The notes beneath the pieces were generated by a model. That model was given only the letters and a program-made list of their open reading frames with translations, was not told the DNA's origin and made no database searches. A DNA stretch of 64,000 bases from Symbiodinium natans. Its lineage: Eukaryota > Sar > Dinophyceae > Suessiales > Symbiodiniaceae. Of the stretch, positions 21,754 through 32,924 are shown one piece after another; positions within the stretch are counted from its first letter, which is position 1; every line of letters starts with the position of its first letter. The position numbers were made by a program, and so were the translations under genes. The stretch covers positions 106,001 to 170,000 of the forward strand of contig CAJNDS010001857.1 in assembly GCA_905221605.1 (NCBI GenBank). The letters run 5' to 3'.

Positions 21754-21842
21754 TAAGGGGTAGATAAACATAAGCAGTCCCCAAATAACCCCTAAATAAC
21801 CCCTAAGGTCCCTTATAGGGGTCCCTCCTTTAGTCCCTTGAC
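21754..21842 (+). mobile_element. Family E dispersed element, full-length copy
   Basis: TTAAGGGGTAGATAAACATA at the left, two CCCCTAAATAA repeats in the middle, and GGGTCCCTCCTTTAGTCC then CTTGA at the right. It is 89 bp and lies 55 bp downstream of a family A element. Confidence 0.7.
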
Positions 21843-21973
21843 TCTTCTTCGGTTGAAGTTGCCAGTGACCCCATGCAAAGCCTAGCTAACTGAACAACGG
21901 CGGCTAAATGCGTTGAGGGGTTTCGCGGCACCAATGGTTCGCATGTGTACACTTTCCGGCAGCAAGAAAGACC

Positions 21974-22156
21974 GGTTTAGGGTTTAGGGTTAGGGTTTAG
22001 GGTTTAGGGTTTAGGGTTTAGGGTTTAGGGTTTAGGGTTTAGGGTTTAGGGTTTAGGGTTTAGGGTTTAGGGTTTAGGGTTTAGGGTTTAGGGTTCAGGG
22101 TTCAGGGTTTAGGGTTTAGGGTTTAGGGTTGAGGGTTGAGGGTTGAGGGTTTAGGG
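21974..22156 (+). repeat. Long TTTAGGG tract
   Basis: About 26 units with one TTAGGG slip near the start, two TTCAGGG units, and three TTGAGGG units at the right end. Confidence 0.96.
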
Positions 22157-22254
22157 AACATACCAAACTTGCAAGGGGTCCCGGTGCAGCCTGGCATGCA
22201 AACTCGAGTGCTTTCAACTTCCCCTTCCCAGAGCCCTAAACCGAAAGCCTAAAC

Positions 22255-22329
22255 CCTAACTAAACCCTAAACCCTCAACCCTCACCCCTCACCCCTCACC
22301 CCTCACCCCTCACCCCTCACCCCTCACCC

Positions 22330-22368
<39 letters not shown>

Positions 22369-22372
22369 GCCC
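22255..22372 (-). repeat. CCCTAAA tract switching to CACCCCT and CCCTCAA blocks
   Basis: CCCTAAA units give way to about eight CACCCCT units (22282-22332) and then about seven CCCTCAA units. Each variant forms its own block. Confidence 0.95.
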
Positions 22373-22499
22373 TGACCAGTGTCTGTCAGACTCCCCCCCC
22401 CGGAAAGCCTTCGGAACCATCACAGCTTCCTCCTCAACCACCGTCACAGGCACCTTCATCGGCTCAAAGTTGGGGGGGGGACCCCGGAGCTTCCAGTTT

Positions 22500-22560
22500 C
22501 AACCTCAAACCCTAAACCCTAAACCCCAAACCCTAAACCCTAAACCCTGAACTTTGAGGG
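22500..22560 (-). repeat. CCCTAAA tract
   Basis: About seven units. The flanking 22560-22990 is unique and shows no gene. Confidence 0.9.
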
Positions 22561-23307
22561 GGGAGGGGCGACGCTGCAGCTTCCAGGGTCTCAGCCTGCA
22601 GGAGCTCAGAGACTGCTCGTGCTGGGTTTGAACGGTTGACGATCGGCTTCAGCAGTTGCATCTGCTTTTATAAGCACAGGCTTGTCGCAGTGTTTTTGGA
22701 GGGATAGGATTAGGGGACCCTTGGGGATATGGACCCCTCTGAATAAGGTCCCTGTTCAAGAGAGCCAGAAGAGGGTTGAGAACGGTTCCCTTTTAAGGGT
22801 CCCCCTTTTCCTACCTAGGATGTTGGGGGGTTCCAAGCACTCCTAAACCCAAAACCCTAAACTCGGGGCCTAGGCCGCCCCCTACAGAGGGGGGGGCGGC
22901 GCTCAAGGCCTTCCACCTGGATGGCGCAAGCCGACCCAGTCACGGAATGAAGAAGTTTTATGGAAAGTAAGCAGTTGGCTTGAGTTTAGGCCTAAACCCT
23001 AAAACTAATAAGTCTGGGTGGCTTTGCCGCCTCGGACGGCGTGGGGTGGGAGAAAAGTGTTAGACGGCCTTCCACAATCGGGCCAAAGCTGCTCTTCGCG
23101 CCTCACGAAGCTTTCGAGCTTGTTCCAAAACCTAACCTTCACAGCATCTACGCCCTCTCACAGCAAACCCTATACCCTAAACCCTAAGGGCTTAGGCTCG
23201 AAAGCCGAGAACCAAGGGATGGAAGACACAGCCGCTTTGTCCTCAAAACCTCTGGTTTGGCAGTTCCTACACATTGCGAGTAAAAGCCATCACCGGGTCT
23301 GACAACA

Positions 23308-23350
23308 AGAAACCCTAAACCCTAAACCCTAAACCCTAAACCCTAAACCC
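23308..23350 (-). repeat. CCCTAAA tract
   Basis: Six units. Confidence 0.94.
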
Positions 23351-23429
23351 ATGTCTCCAAGAAGCCGCCCTGCGCCTCCTGAACTACGGGCTTCGGCTTG
23401 TGAACCGTCCTGCTGGAAAGCCACAGTTG

Positions 23430-23509
23430 CAAAGGGATAAAGGAGGGACCCTTCCAAGGGACCTTAGGGGTTATTTAGGGGTTATTTAGGGGCTACTTAT
23501 ATCCCTTAA
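23430..23509 (-). mobile_element. Family E dispersed element, minus orientation
   Basis: CAAAGGGATAAAGGAGGGAC to GGCTACTTATATCCCTTAA, with two GGGGTTATTTA repeats. It is the reverse complement of the copies at 6055 and 21754 over its whole length. Confidence 0.7.
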
Positions 23510-23737
23510 AGGATGGCCATGAGTGCACTGCCCTCATGTCAAGCGTGATGATTGCGGGCTCTTCATTCGTCTGGTTCTATGTTGGGCTCTCAGAAGCCCG
23601 ATTGTTGTTAGCGTGGACATTCCGGCATCATACCTTCGTGACAAGTTTTACGAGGAACTCTCTGATTCCTACGGTTCCGATGGCTCAGAAGTACAGCTCT
23701 CAGCAGCTTTGTTCGCAGCTGCACTGCTTAATCCCAT

Positions 23738-23804
23738 GTTAGGGTTTAGGGTTTAGGGTTTAGGGTTTAGGGTTTAGGGTTTAGGGTTTAGGGTTTAGGG
23801 TTCA
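23738..23804 (+). repeat. TTTAGGG tract
   Basis: Nine units. The 77-codon frame ending here reads into the tract and is not supported as a gene. Confidence 0.94.
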
Positions 23805-23867
23805 CGGCGCAAACCTCCTTTAATTCTGCTGATGCTCGCATCGAAGCCCTGAGAGAGCTGTCCGATT

Positions 23868-23945
23868 CTACCATTTGCTGAAGAACCCCCCAAGAAGAAA
23901 AGATATTCATCCCTCTATTGCTCTTATAAGGACGAAGATGCTATA
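23868..23945 (+). mobile_element. Family B element, cut off by a telomere-like tract
   Basis: Left end CTACCATTTGCTGAAGAACC matches the family B end at 36206. The right end is missing and a TTTAGGG tract (23945-23972) begins where it would lie. Confidence 0.5.
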
Positions 23946-24099
23946 TAGGGTTTAGGGTTTAGGGTTTAGGGTTAAAGGGGGGGGGGGCTTCTTCATTAAG
24001 CAAAGAGTAGTACAGGTTTGCTGATCCATTGAGTGGACACACTGAACAAGCCCCAAGGCTTCTTCCCGCGCTGTACCATATTCCCGCGCTATACCAACC

Positions 24100-25640
24100 C
24101 TAAACCCTATAAACCCTAAACCCTAAACCCTAAATGCTCCTGCATGGGAAACATGACCTTGGGGACCGCATGAAAACAAAAAAATCGGGTCATATACCCT
24201 ACTTACGTATATCAACCATACATCCATTTCGAAAAAAAACGAAAGAACCAGGAGCAAGATAATGTGATTACACGGCAACCCTAAACGCTCTACACGCACA
24301 GTAGAGCTTCGGCTGATACAAGCACGTTCCCACGTTCCTTTATGCATGAAACTTGAACAGGTGTCTAATTCCGAAAGCAAAGCTTGCCAACAGAGGGAAG
24401 CACATGCTCACAAACATTCTGCTTGTTCAATCGGGGACGCTCATTCACCGGGTTTCTTGTCTAGGGTCTCGGGTCTAGGGTTTAAGGTTTAGGGTTTAAT
24501 GTTTAGGGTTGTGTGATTTCCGCCCTCTGAACCCATCCCGCGGTTGAATCATAGAGCCATGCAGCTTGAGTCCTCTCTTTCACAATCTGCTTCGGCACAT
24601 GGACGACCTGACACAGTATGGGCCTTAATTCAAGGTTCATGTGTACATCACGTAGAAATATGTAGGTTTTGAGTGGTGGACTAGGTTGGCCCCTTTAAAC
24701 CTCTGATAGTGCTAAACGATATTAGTATGACCCGCCTAAACCCAATAAGGGCAAATGCGAAATATCACTGCAAGTATGCCCCTCGTAGATAGCTGTGCAG
24801 ACAGCGAAAACTACGTACAAGTACGAACCCTCATGTAGACCGGCTCTTGGCTCCTAGGTGCAGGCTTCTGCTTGAAGATTCATAGGATTTGTCATGATTT
24901 GTCCATGGGTTTTGGGATCTTGGGGGTTCAGGGATGGGGTCGTCATAGCTAGGAATACGGAGGGCCAGAAAGTATTGCGGGTAAGGTTCTTAATCCCGAA
25001 GCCCTAAACCCCAAGCATCATTGGATCTCATGCAGAAGCTCCCAAAGAAAGCCCCCAGATGACAGGATCGAATTGGCCTGAGTTGACCCTCGTCTGCCCC
25101 GAGAATCGCTACACCCTGACCCCTAAACCCTAAGCCTTTTTGTGTGCCGGGGGGGGGGGGGGGGGCCTCTTGCCATCTCATGATGTTAGGGCGAATTCGG
25201 CGGTTAGCGTTTGGCGGGGTTTCAACCCTCAAGTGGCAGGAAAGAGCTGCGAAAAGGCGAGGAATCCACAACCTCCCCTAAACACGGAGGCCCTAAGCAC
25301 GAAACCGCGGGAGGACTTGGTGCCCGCCTCCTCCTTGATTTGCATCACGGGCACGTCCACGAGCCTTAGACCGTTGAGAGCTTGGGATCAGGTTTACAAA
25401 GATATGTAGGGGGCCTTACGAAAAGCTTCGGCAATCATCAAAGACACGTTTCAGCAAGGGCTTCAAGGATTTTGCTACAGAAATCGAAGGTGTTAGGTTT
25501 CGAACGATGCGTGTGGGGATTCGCGAAAGTTGAACCAGATCCGTGAGCAGTTTACTTAGAGTTTAGGCATGAGAAGCCGTAGCATCCTCCTGTCCAAGGA
25601 CAAGAGCCTTCTGCATCAGATTCCATGCCATTCCGTGTAT
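24100..25640. other. Mostly unique stretch, no gene supported
   Basis: Contains brief CCCTAAA units (24098-24135), TTTAAGG/TCTAGGG units (24463-24505) and a G17 run at 25149-25165. The open frames of 85-93 codons overlap on opposite strands and carry no recognisable features. Confidence 0.55.
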
Positions 25641-25647
25641 AGATGCT

Positions 25648-25895
25648 GAAACCCTAAACCCTAAACCCTAAACCCCAAACCCTAAACCCTAAACCCTAAA
25701 CTCGCTGAACTTGGGAAGGCGACCACGAAGCCCCAAAAACGGTTGGGCTTCCTGCTTCTCCACACCCACGTGGAGATGGCGCTCGGCATAGAAGAGCTTG
25801 GGCACCACGACGATCTGCGGGTGGGTTTAGGGCTTAGGGCCTTTTAGGGTTTAGGGATTAGGGTTTAGGGTTTAGGGTTTAGGGTTTAGGGTCCA
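25648..25895. repeat. C-rich then G-rich telomere-like tracts
   Basis: Eight CCCTAAA units at 25650-25702. TTTAGGG units at 25822-25892. Confidence 0.93.
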
Positions 25896-26040
25896 GGATC
25901 GATGGTCAAGGGGCTGCGTGTTTAGAGAGCTGAGGGTTCAGGGTTCAAGGGCTCAAAGGGCTGAAGGCCGAGGGCTTACAGGGTGTTGGACTTGAAGTTT
26001 GCAAAAACAGAGAAAGCAAAGTAAGCACCACACACTTAAG

Positions 26041-26250
26041 CCCAAAACCCTAAACCCTAAACCCTAAACCCTAACCCCTAAACCCCTAAGTTCAGGGAGG
26101 TGAGCGGTGCTGGAGCTCCAGGAAGCAGGATTGCAGCGCTAACCGCAAACCCTAAACCCAGCCCATAGACCCTAAATCCACATCCTAAGCCCGGGGTTTA
26201 GGGTTTAGGGTTTAGGGTTTCGGGTTTAGGGTTTAGGGTTTAGGCCCTGG
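26041..26250. repeat. C-rich then G-rich telomere-like tracts
   Basis: CCCTAAA with CCCCTAA slips at 26045-26090. TTTAGGG/TTTCGGG units at 26194-26246. Confidence 0.92.
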
Positions 26251-26417
26251 ACCCCAAACCCTTCATAAGGGAAGAGCCCTTAGCCCTAAGTCAACCAGAG
26301 GAAGGTTTGCTTTCCTTCTTCGAATCTCTTCGACCACCTCTCGAACTTTGCCCGTCAACCTACTATGTGCTTGCGAACCCCCGGAATAATCGAAACTGCT
26401 TTCCTAGAAGGGCAATA

Positions 26418-26527
26418 TACGTGGAGGTTCATGGGCAGTTATAAGTACCAATCAGGATATTACCATGTTCACCTCTAGTGAGCCTTCTTGTAACCCTACG
26501 TATACATTGCACACGAACCTCCAAGTA
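26418..26527. mobile_element. Family C hairpin element
   Basis: TACGTGGAGGTTCATGGGCA at the left is answered by CACGAACCTCCAAGTA at the right. GTTATAAGTA and CTTGTAACCC remain in the arms. It is 110 bp. Confidence 0.7.
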
Positions 26528-26536
26528 GGCCCGAAG

Positions 26537-26781
26537 CCCTAAACCCTAAACCCTACAACCCTACAACCCTACAACCCTACAACCCTACAACCCTACAACC
26601 CTACAACCCTACAACCCTACAACCCTACAACCCTACAACCCTACAACCCTACAACCCTACCACCCTACAACCCTACAACCCTACAACCCTACAACCCTAC
26701 AACCCTACAACCCTACAACCCTACAACCCTACAACCCTACAACCCTACAACCCTACAACCCTACAACCCTACAACCCTAAA
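26537..26781 (-). repeat. ACAACCCT octamer array
   Basis: Three CCCTAAA units, then about 28 copies of the 8-mer ACAACCCT (26551-26779) with a single variant (ACCACCCT) near 26659. The near-perfect copies imply recent amplification of one period-8 variant. Confidence 0.96.
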
Positions 26782-26842
26782 CTTGCCCGAGGGTCCAGGG
26801 GCCAGGGCTTGAGCTGCGGCAAGAAAACCGACTGTCCCAGCC

Positions 26843-26915
26843 CTGAAGCCCTAAACCCTAGGGTTTAGGGTTGAGGGTTTAGGGCTTTGGGTTAGAGTTT
26901 AGGGTTTAGGTTCTC
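26843..26915. repeat. Tail-to-tail telomere-like junction
   Basis: CCCTAAACCCTAGGGTTTAGGG at about 26852-26873 changes orientation with only a shared CCCTAGGG centre. Confidence 0.88.
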
Positions 26916-26947
26916 AACTTGAAACCCTGAAACCCATCTTCTCTAAG

Positions 26948-27138
26948 GGTGGTATACGGGGGGTATAAGGGGGGTAGAAGGGGTATCAGGGGGGTATACA
27001 GGCGGGTATAAGGGGTGTGCAAGGGGGGGTTAAGGGGGATATAAGGGGGGTTTCAGCGGGGTATAAGGGGGGTACAAGGGGGTATAAGGGGGGTATAAGG
27101 GCCAGGGGGGTATAAGGGGAGCATAGGGGGGTATAAGA
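26948..27138 (+). repeat. GGGGGGTATAAG minisatellite
   Basis: About 13 degenerate copies of a 12-16 bp unit GGGGGGTATAAGG with inserted bases. It is strongly G-rich and distinct from the telomere-like unit, though it shares the GGG-TA core. Confidence 0.9.
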
Positions 27139-27600
27139 GGGTTCTGGGAACTTGAAACCCCTAAGCTTGGTGAGAGGGAGGTGCCTTAATCACGTCATGT
27201 CGAACAGGGTTAGGGGGTTAGGGTTTAGGGTCACTAGTGCAGTATGCTTACAATTGCAGCACCTTGGCCCTAAACCCTCAGATTTGCATCAACCCGCTTT
27301 TTGCACGAACTCTGCTACACCCCCAGACACGTACATGCTTGAGGCAAAGCAGTTTACGGTTTGAGTCTTCTCTTGTGCTCTCTTGTCTTCTGCTCTAGTT
27401 CCCCGAACCACAGCCTTATGACCATTATGATTAAACCACAAAAACCATAGAGGGGCCAACAGAACCACGAACTTCGCTGATGCCTACGTGGCTGCGCCTC
27501 CTCTTGGATCGTGGGGACCACTATCTCTAGCCTCTGCTCCACATTGCGTGTGAGCACGCGCTCCTCCAGGCTTAGGATCGAACCTAGGAGCTTAGTGGTC
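27130..27600. other. Unique spacer, no gene supported
   Basis: Frames of 67-70 codons on both strands without motifs. Confidence 0.5.
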
Positions 27601-27690
27601 TTGGTTTAGTGTTTAGGGTTTAGCGTTTAGGGTTTAGGGTTTGGGGTTTGGGGTTTGGGGTTTAGGGTTTCGGGTTTAGGGTTTAGGGCA
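27600..27690 (+). repeat. TTTAGGG/TTTGGGG tract
   Basis: About 12 units with TTTAGCG and TTTGGGG variants. Confidence 0.93.
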
Positions 27691-27871
27691 AGTGTGGAAG
27701 CACGCAGACAATGTGCTGCAAAGCCCATAGCAGCAGACAGATTGAAGGGTGAGGCGAGAGTGTAAACAGAAAGCAACTGTCCACGCGTGTCCATCTTTGA
27801 ACGTCAGACTGCTGAGCCTTAAGCACCTGACTACGCACTTTGCACTGACAACATTATAGTATTTAAAATCT

Positions 27872-27894
27872 ATAATTATATATATATATATATA
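27872..27894. repeat. (AT)n microsatellite
   Basis: Eleven AT dinucleotides in an AT-rich stretch. Confidence 0.9.
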
Positions 27895-27899
27895 CGTAA

Positions 27900-29640
27900 G
27901 TATATAACCATGTAAGTATACTCTTCTATACATATATTAGGAATGCATGTTGACCTTTGCTGGCCCCTTAAAGTCCTAAATTTAGTTGTGGTCCACTTCA
28001 AGCCAAATGGGTTCTCCCATCGTGGGACCTGAAAGGTTGCCGATATTATTACGACGGTGCTGCTCAATGTGGAGATTGCTTGTTGTCCGTGGGACTCAGA
28101 AGGCACCGAATTCCCCAAAATCCCCCTGCCGTGCACTACGTTAAACCCTAAACCGTTTGGAGTTTAAACTCTCCCTAAAAAATCCTGAAAAGGGTCCTCT
28201 TCAACCGATTTCCGATTATGGAAAATACTTTTAACATACGCCGAGGGCCTGCGAAACAGTTTAGCCTCTCGATGTCTCAAAGACCCAAACCCTAACCCTG
28301 AAAACCAACTTAAGATTTGCCGCCTACTACGCCACACCAGACCCCCTCAGAGGCCTGCTTCACAGGCTTCTTCACCTGCAACAGGGACTGACATTCAGAA
28401 ACTGCGCCGGCTCAGGTACGCAAACACGGACGGGCCCTCGCCAAACATGGGCCAGGTAGTTTCGAAGGGTATACAGGGTCTCGGCTCCCTAATTCCTACA
28501 CCCAAGCTACCCCTCTCTAAACCCTAAGCCCTCAAGCCCACACCTCGACGATCTGATCCACGTGCTCTGGCACGGTGATGTCGATGAAATCGACCACCTT
28601 TCTGTCGGAGTTCAGGATCAACCCTCGAACCCTAAACCCTAAGGGTTTAAGGGTTAAGAGTTTAGGGCTTTGGGTTTGGGTTAGGGACCCTGAACGCCAA
28701 ACACCGAACACCAAAGCCTAAACCCTGAGGGTTTTGGGTTTAGGTTTTGTTGACTAAGGGTAGAATGGGCATTCTTCCTGGGACCCCCCCTTTGCCTGCG
28801 ATGTCGCGTGACCCCAAAGTCAGACAACCGAACACTGAACCCTACAGATTCGAGGTCAAACCCTAAACCTAGCCCTTAACGCTGAATCTTAACCTAAACC
28901 TAAACCCTAAACCCAGGGTTTCGCGGGGTAGGTATGGGCGAGGGAGTTGGGGCCGAAGGTCGAGCGCAGCCGCCCGAGTTGTTTATCAGTGGGGTTGTAG
29001 ATGTACCTTTTGTTCCAGGTTGTCGTTGCCATGTCACTCTACTTGATGTTTTGGTATTGTTATTCTGGGTACTTTTCTTTATGATTGCTACCATTGTCCT
29101 GGAGCAAGGTTCTAAGCTGTAAGGACACTTACCCGACAGCCCTTTAACCCGTGGACGCTCTCCCGCACGCAACATCCAAGTCTCAATCTTGATAATGCCC
29201 TAAACCCTCTACCGCATCACTTTGAACTGCAAATATGAACCCTGGCTACCAAACTCAAAACGCCCATGCACCCCTCACCCGCAAAACACAAATCTCCCCG
29301 CTGCCGACTCAAAACAAACCTAAATCCAAAACAAATCTGCCCGCTGCCGACTCAAAACAAACCGAAATCCCCCGCCTGCGACTCAAGCACCCCACAAGTT
29401 AGTAGGTTCTAACCCTCCGCAACAGAGGGCGCAGCCACCCACATAAAACAGGTAAATGGGTATAGTATCTTCCAGAAGAGGGGAGCCCCGAAACTAAGCC
29501 CAAAAGAAAACACTTAGAATACCCCCCTCCCCAATGCTAGAGGACCTTTTGGCAAATTTCCCATTAAGGGTTTAGCTCTAAACGCTAAACCCTGAACCCT
29601 AAGCCCGAAACCTGAACCTTAGACCCTGCCCAAACTCTAA
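27900..29640. other. Unique stretch with few telomere-like units
   Basis: Scattered CCCTAAA units at 28143, 28620-28645, 28857-28916 and 29575-29625 only. Frames of 60-91 codons are on both strands without identifiable features. Contains the short tandem repeat at 29288-29395. Confidence 0.55.
29288..29395 (+). repeat. Short tandem repeat, about 2.5 copies of a ~46 bp unit
   Basis: ACAAATCTCCCCGCTGCCGA is followed about 46 bp later by ACAAATCTGCCCGCTGCCGA, both continuing CTCAAAACAAACC. A third partial copy reads CCGCCTGCGACTCAA. Confidence 0.85.
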
Positions 29641-29689
29641 AGTGCGAGCGAAGCGAGCGAAACACCGGAGTACATCTGACATGCGTTTG

Positions 29690-30600
29690 TTGTCAGGGCC
29701 TGTTTTTGATGGTTTTTGGAGACTTTTGTTTGTTGTCAGGCTTTTTGTTTTTTGTTGTTCGACATCTTCACTTTTTGCAAATTCCTGAAGATATTGGTGT
29801 TAAGACATTTTTGGTTCAAAGTCTGTCAAGGTGTCTTGAGACGGTTTTTCCAAGTGGTGTTGAGACACTCTTTTTTTGGCTTGATCTGAACTTAAAAATG
29901 GTGCTGAGACACTCTTTGGTGTTCAGACACCCTTTGGTTCAAATTTAGGTTTTTGTCAAAGTGGTCTTGAGACATTCTTTTGGTTTGAATTTGGGTTTTT
30001 TGCTGAAGAGGTGTTGAGACACAAGCTTGATGTGGACTCAAAGTGGTGCTGCCATTTAGTGTTGAGACACTTTTGGTTCAAGTTCTTTGGGTTTTTTCTG
30101 TCAAAGTGGTCTTGAGACACCTTTGGTTTTAAAGTTTGGTTTTTGGCCTGCCAAATTGTTTAAGACCCCTTTTTTATGGCTCGATTCTGGGCCCAAGAGA
30201 AGTGGTGGACCCTGTTGGTGTTGAGACATCTTTCGTTCAAAGAAGTGGTCTTGAGGTTGGTGTGACCCTTCTTTTGGTTCAAAGGTTTTGGGATTTTCTT
30301 TCAAAGGGGTTCTTGAAACACCCTTTTGGTGCAAAATTTTCGGGTCTTCTCCAAGTGGTGTTAAGACACCCGATCTGGACTTCTCAACATTGGTGTTGAG
30401 ACCCTTTGGTTCCAAAGTTTTTTGGGTTTTCAAACTGGTCTTGAGACATTCTTTTTTGGTTTAATTTCTTTCCTGCAAGTGGTGTTAAGACACCCTTTTC
30501 CCTCGATCTGCACTTTGGTGCTGAGATAAGACACCGTCTCGTGTTGAGACACCGTTTTGGCTCTATCTGGAACTTTGTGGGGTCAAAGTGTCAATTTTTA
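29690..30600 (+). repeat. Degenerate GTGTTGAGACACC minisatellite
   Basis: About 15 dispersed copies of TTGGTGTTGAGACACC or GTGGTCTTGAGACAC, spaced roughly 40-60 bp. Between them are T-rich linkers such as TTTTGGTTCAAATTTGGG and GTTTTTTGTCAAAG. Read on the minus strand it gives repeated PKGVSR-like peptides. It lies beyond the 3' end of the minus-strand coding sequence at 31187-32303, with about 580 bp between them. It is free of telomere-like units. Confidence 0.8.
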
Positions 30601-31186
30601 CAGCGAGAAATGCGAAGGAAGCAAGGAAGCTCCAGCACCTTTACTGCCATTAGAGGTTTGAAACTGGTGTTTTTGGGGCTCTTTTAGCTCCAAAAAGCGT
30701 TTGAATTGGCGTCGCTTGAGAGGGCCTCCCCAGTGCAGAACAAATTGCTGGACGACCAACCAAAGAGAGCCATTTTTTGTATGATCAAGGCATGGTCACT
30801 TGGAAGCAGCTTCCATTTGCTGGAAAGCAATTTTCTTGACTTGCTGATGGATAGAGTGACGGCTCATGCGCAAGTGGCTGTGTCTCTGGAACGTTTGATA
30901 AATCGGCTGAAAATTGGTTGGTGTTAGGTTTTTGAGGGGCCAAAAATGACCCCGAAAATGGATTCAAAAAAGAAAAAGCGTCACCAAAAACAGGCCCCGG
31001 AATTTGAGCTTAAGGCAGAGCCACGCATGGCAAACTGGATAAGGGAACAAAAAGCAAAGCCAAAAAAAGGGGCTTGTTAGGTCCGGATTTTTGCAAGAAG
31101 GGAGCCCCCCATTTTTGGGCCGCATTTTCCGGCCCACACCTTGAGTGCAATGCTCAAGAATTCGTCAGTGTTGCTGGGCATTTCGG

Positions 31187-32303
31187 TCACGCCCTAAGGG
31201 CAGTCAGCACGGGACCGTTCATGCCGTAGCGCGCAGTCTTGTCGATGTGAACGATCCTCGTAGGCACCGGCGGCTTCACATCCGCTCTCATGATGGCTGC
31301 AGAGCGTCCTAGAAAGGTTGGCCTCAAAGTGTCCCCACTCATAGCATCATGGTCGTACAAGGCGACAGCAAGTCGAAGCTGCTTGGTGCCAGAGGGACAG
31401 AAACGTTTCTTCTCTGTGTGTTGGCGCTGAAGATGCTGTCGTAGGTGCGCACGCTTGTCGAAGCGACGCCAGACAGCAAGGCCAAACACCTGGGCGGAAT
31501 GTAGTGCTTGCTTTTGAGATCACTTCCTCCAGCATGTGATCCACTTCCTGCTGCATAAGCTTCATCAGTTCCTGGCCAACATCCACCTCTCCTTCGTTTC
31601 GAGGCCCCGTCCTTGCAGGATGCCCTCCGTCAGAAGCTGGTCTTTTCTTGCTGGAGCCAGCAAGGAGATCCAGGAAGCCCTTGTCGGCCTGTTCCAGCTC
31701 GGGATCCTGATCAGCCATCTTGAAGACCAGTGTCTCCTTGCAACCTACATAGTCGCTGATGAGCTCGAGCAATGCTGGCCATGTGGTTCGGAAAATCTTG
31801 CCGCGGTGTAGAACGAAAATGTTGCACTCCTCGGCAGGTTTCACACCAATGCAGCAGGATTCGTGCGGCAGCTCAATATGCACGAGACAGTTTTGGTCTG
31901 ACACCGTGGCAACCTTTCCGGCTGGGACAAAGTATTGGGAGTCCACGCCGTTCCAGTCTGAGTACCGCCGCACGCGGCGCCTTTCAGCTGCAACGTTTTC
32001 TGGTGACTCTGTTTGCAGGAGTTCAAGGACATGCGAAAGATTGGCTCCCAGGAAAATCAAACCAGCCGGGATAGAATTGGGCACTGCTGCCAGGAGAGCG
32101 GCATGCTCACCCAGACCAGGTTCTTCCTCAGCGGTGTCGAAAACTTGCGCGAGTGTGGCGTCAAACTGGCGAGCAGTGCTCGAGCCTTTCGGACAGGGCT
32201 CTGCCCTGGCGCGAGGCGAACCTGTGGCCCTGGGCCTCTTATCCTGTGATCCCTGGAACTCTCCTGGACCCGCGACGGCCCAGATGCTGTGAAGCGGAGC
32301 CTT
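31187..32303 (-). CDS. Unidentified protein, C-terminal part, interrupted by one frameshift
   Basis: Two minus-strand frames join into one protein-like sequence of about 370 residues. The upstream frame is open from 32303 (just after an in-frame TGA) for about 262 codons with no early ATG, so the true start lies upstream or in another exon. A possible acceptor (pyrimidine run then TTTAG) is at about 32360. Visible features: an acidic stretch near residue 55-60, RRRVRR near 108, an acidic KMADQDPELEQ segment near 195, and a helix-like block ending EEVISK near 264. At the T4 run 31512-31515 (AAAA on the coding strand) removing one base joins smoothly to the second frame. That frame has FDKRAHLRQHLQRQHTEKKR, resembling the histidine half of a C2H2 zinc finger with its linker but without visible cysteines. 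It then has CPSGTKQL and ends in TGA at 31187. The family is not recognised; a nuclear or mobile-element protein is possible but unproven. It may be a pseudogene, a sequencing error, or use an unseen intron. Confidence 0.6.
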
Positions 32304-32449
32304 TCAGGACTCCCACTCCGGACACCTCCCCACGCGATGGGGGGTGCGCCCCGACATCTAAAGAAAAGGCGCGTTCCCGCGCGCGGGGCTTCCAGAAGAA
32401 ACTATTCACAGAAGTTAGAAGTGGACGTGACTCAGATTTGGGGCTAACA

Positions 32450-32650
32450 TCCTAAATCCTACATCCCGAACCAATCCCCAATTCTTCAATCCCAACGAAG
32501 CCATTGAAGATTTAGGGTTTTGCTCTGGGGTCTTCCAGTAAATAAGGGCCTCCACGGGTTTAGGGTTTAGGGTTTAGGGTTTAGGGTTTAGGGTTTAGGG
32601 TTTAGGGTTTAGGGTTTAGGGCGCAGGGTTTAGGGTTTAGGGTTCGAAGG
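32450..32650 (+). repeat. TTTAGGG tract
   Basis: A short unique lead (32450-32558), then about 12 units at 32559-32646 with one GCGCAGGG interruption. Confidence 0.93.
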
Positions 32651-32724
32651 CCCGAGCAGTATAGTGTGGGTGGCCGGGGTGGGTTGTTGAGCAACGTGAG
32701 CGCACGGCCCGGGGTGTGTCGTAA

Positions 32725-32850
32725 ACCCTACACCCTAGAAACCCTAAACCCTTACAACCCTAATTACCCAGAACCCTAAACCGTAAACTCTAGAGCCTAA
32801 ACCCTAAAACCCTAAACCCTAGACCCTAAACCCTAAACCCTACCCCCCCC
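32725..32850 (-). repeat. Degenerate CCCTAAA tract ending in a C-run
   Basis: CCCTAAA, CCCTAGA and CCCTACA units followed by C12 at about 32843-32854. Confidence 0.9.
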
Positions 32851-32924
32851 CCCCTTCCAAGCACTCAAGCGCAAGAAAGTTCGGCCTCGGAGAGTTGTTG
32901 TCGCTTCTGCTGCACCACTTTGGG

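Noticed and set aside
26551-26779. Regular short repeat considered as a CRISPR array
   Set aside because: Contiguous octamers with no spacers; clearly a tandem repeat in a eukaryotic context.
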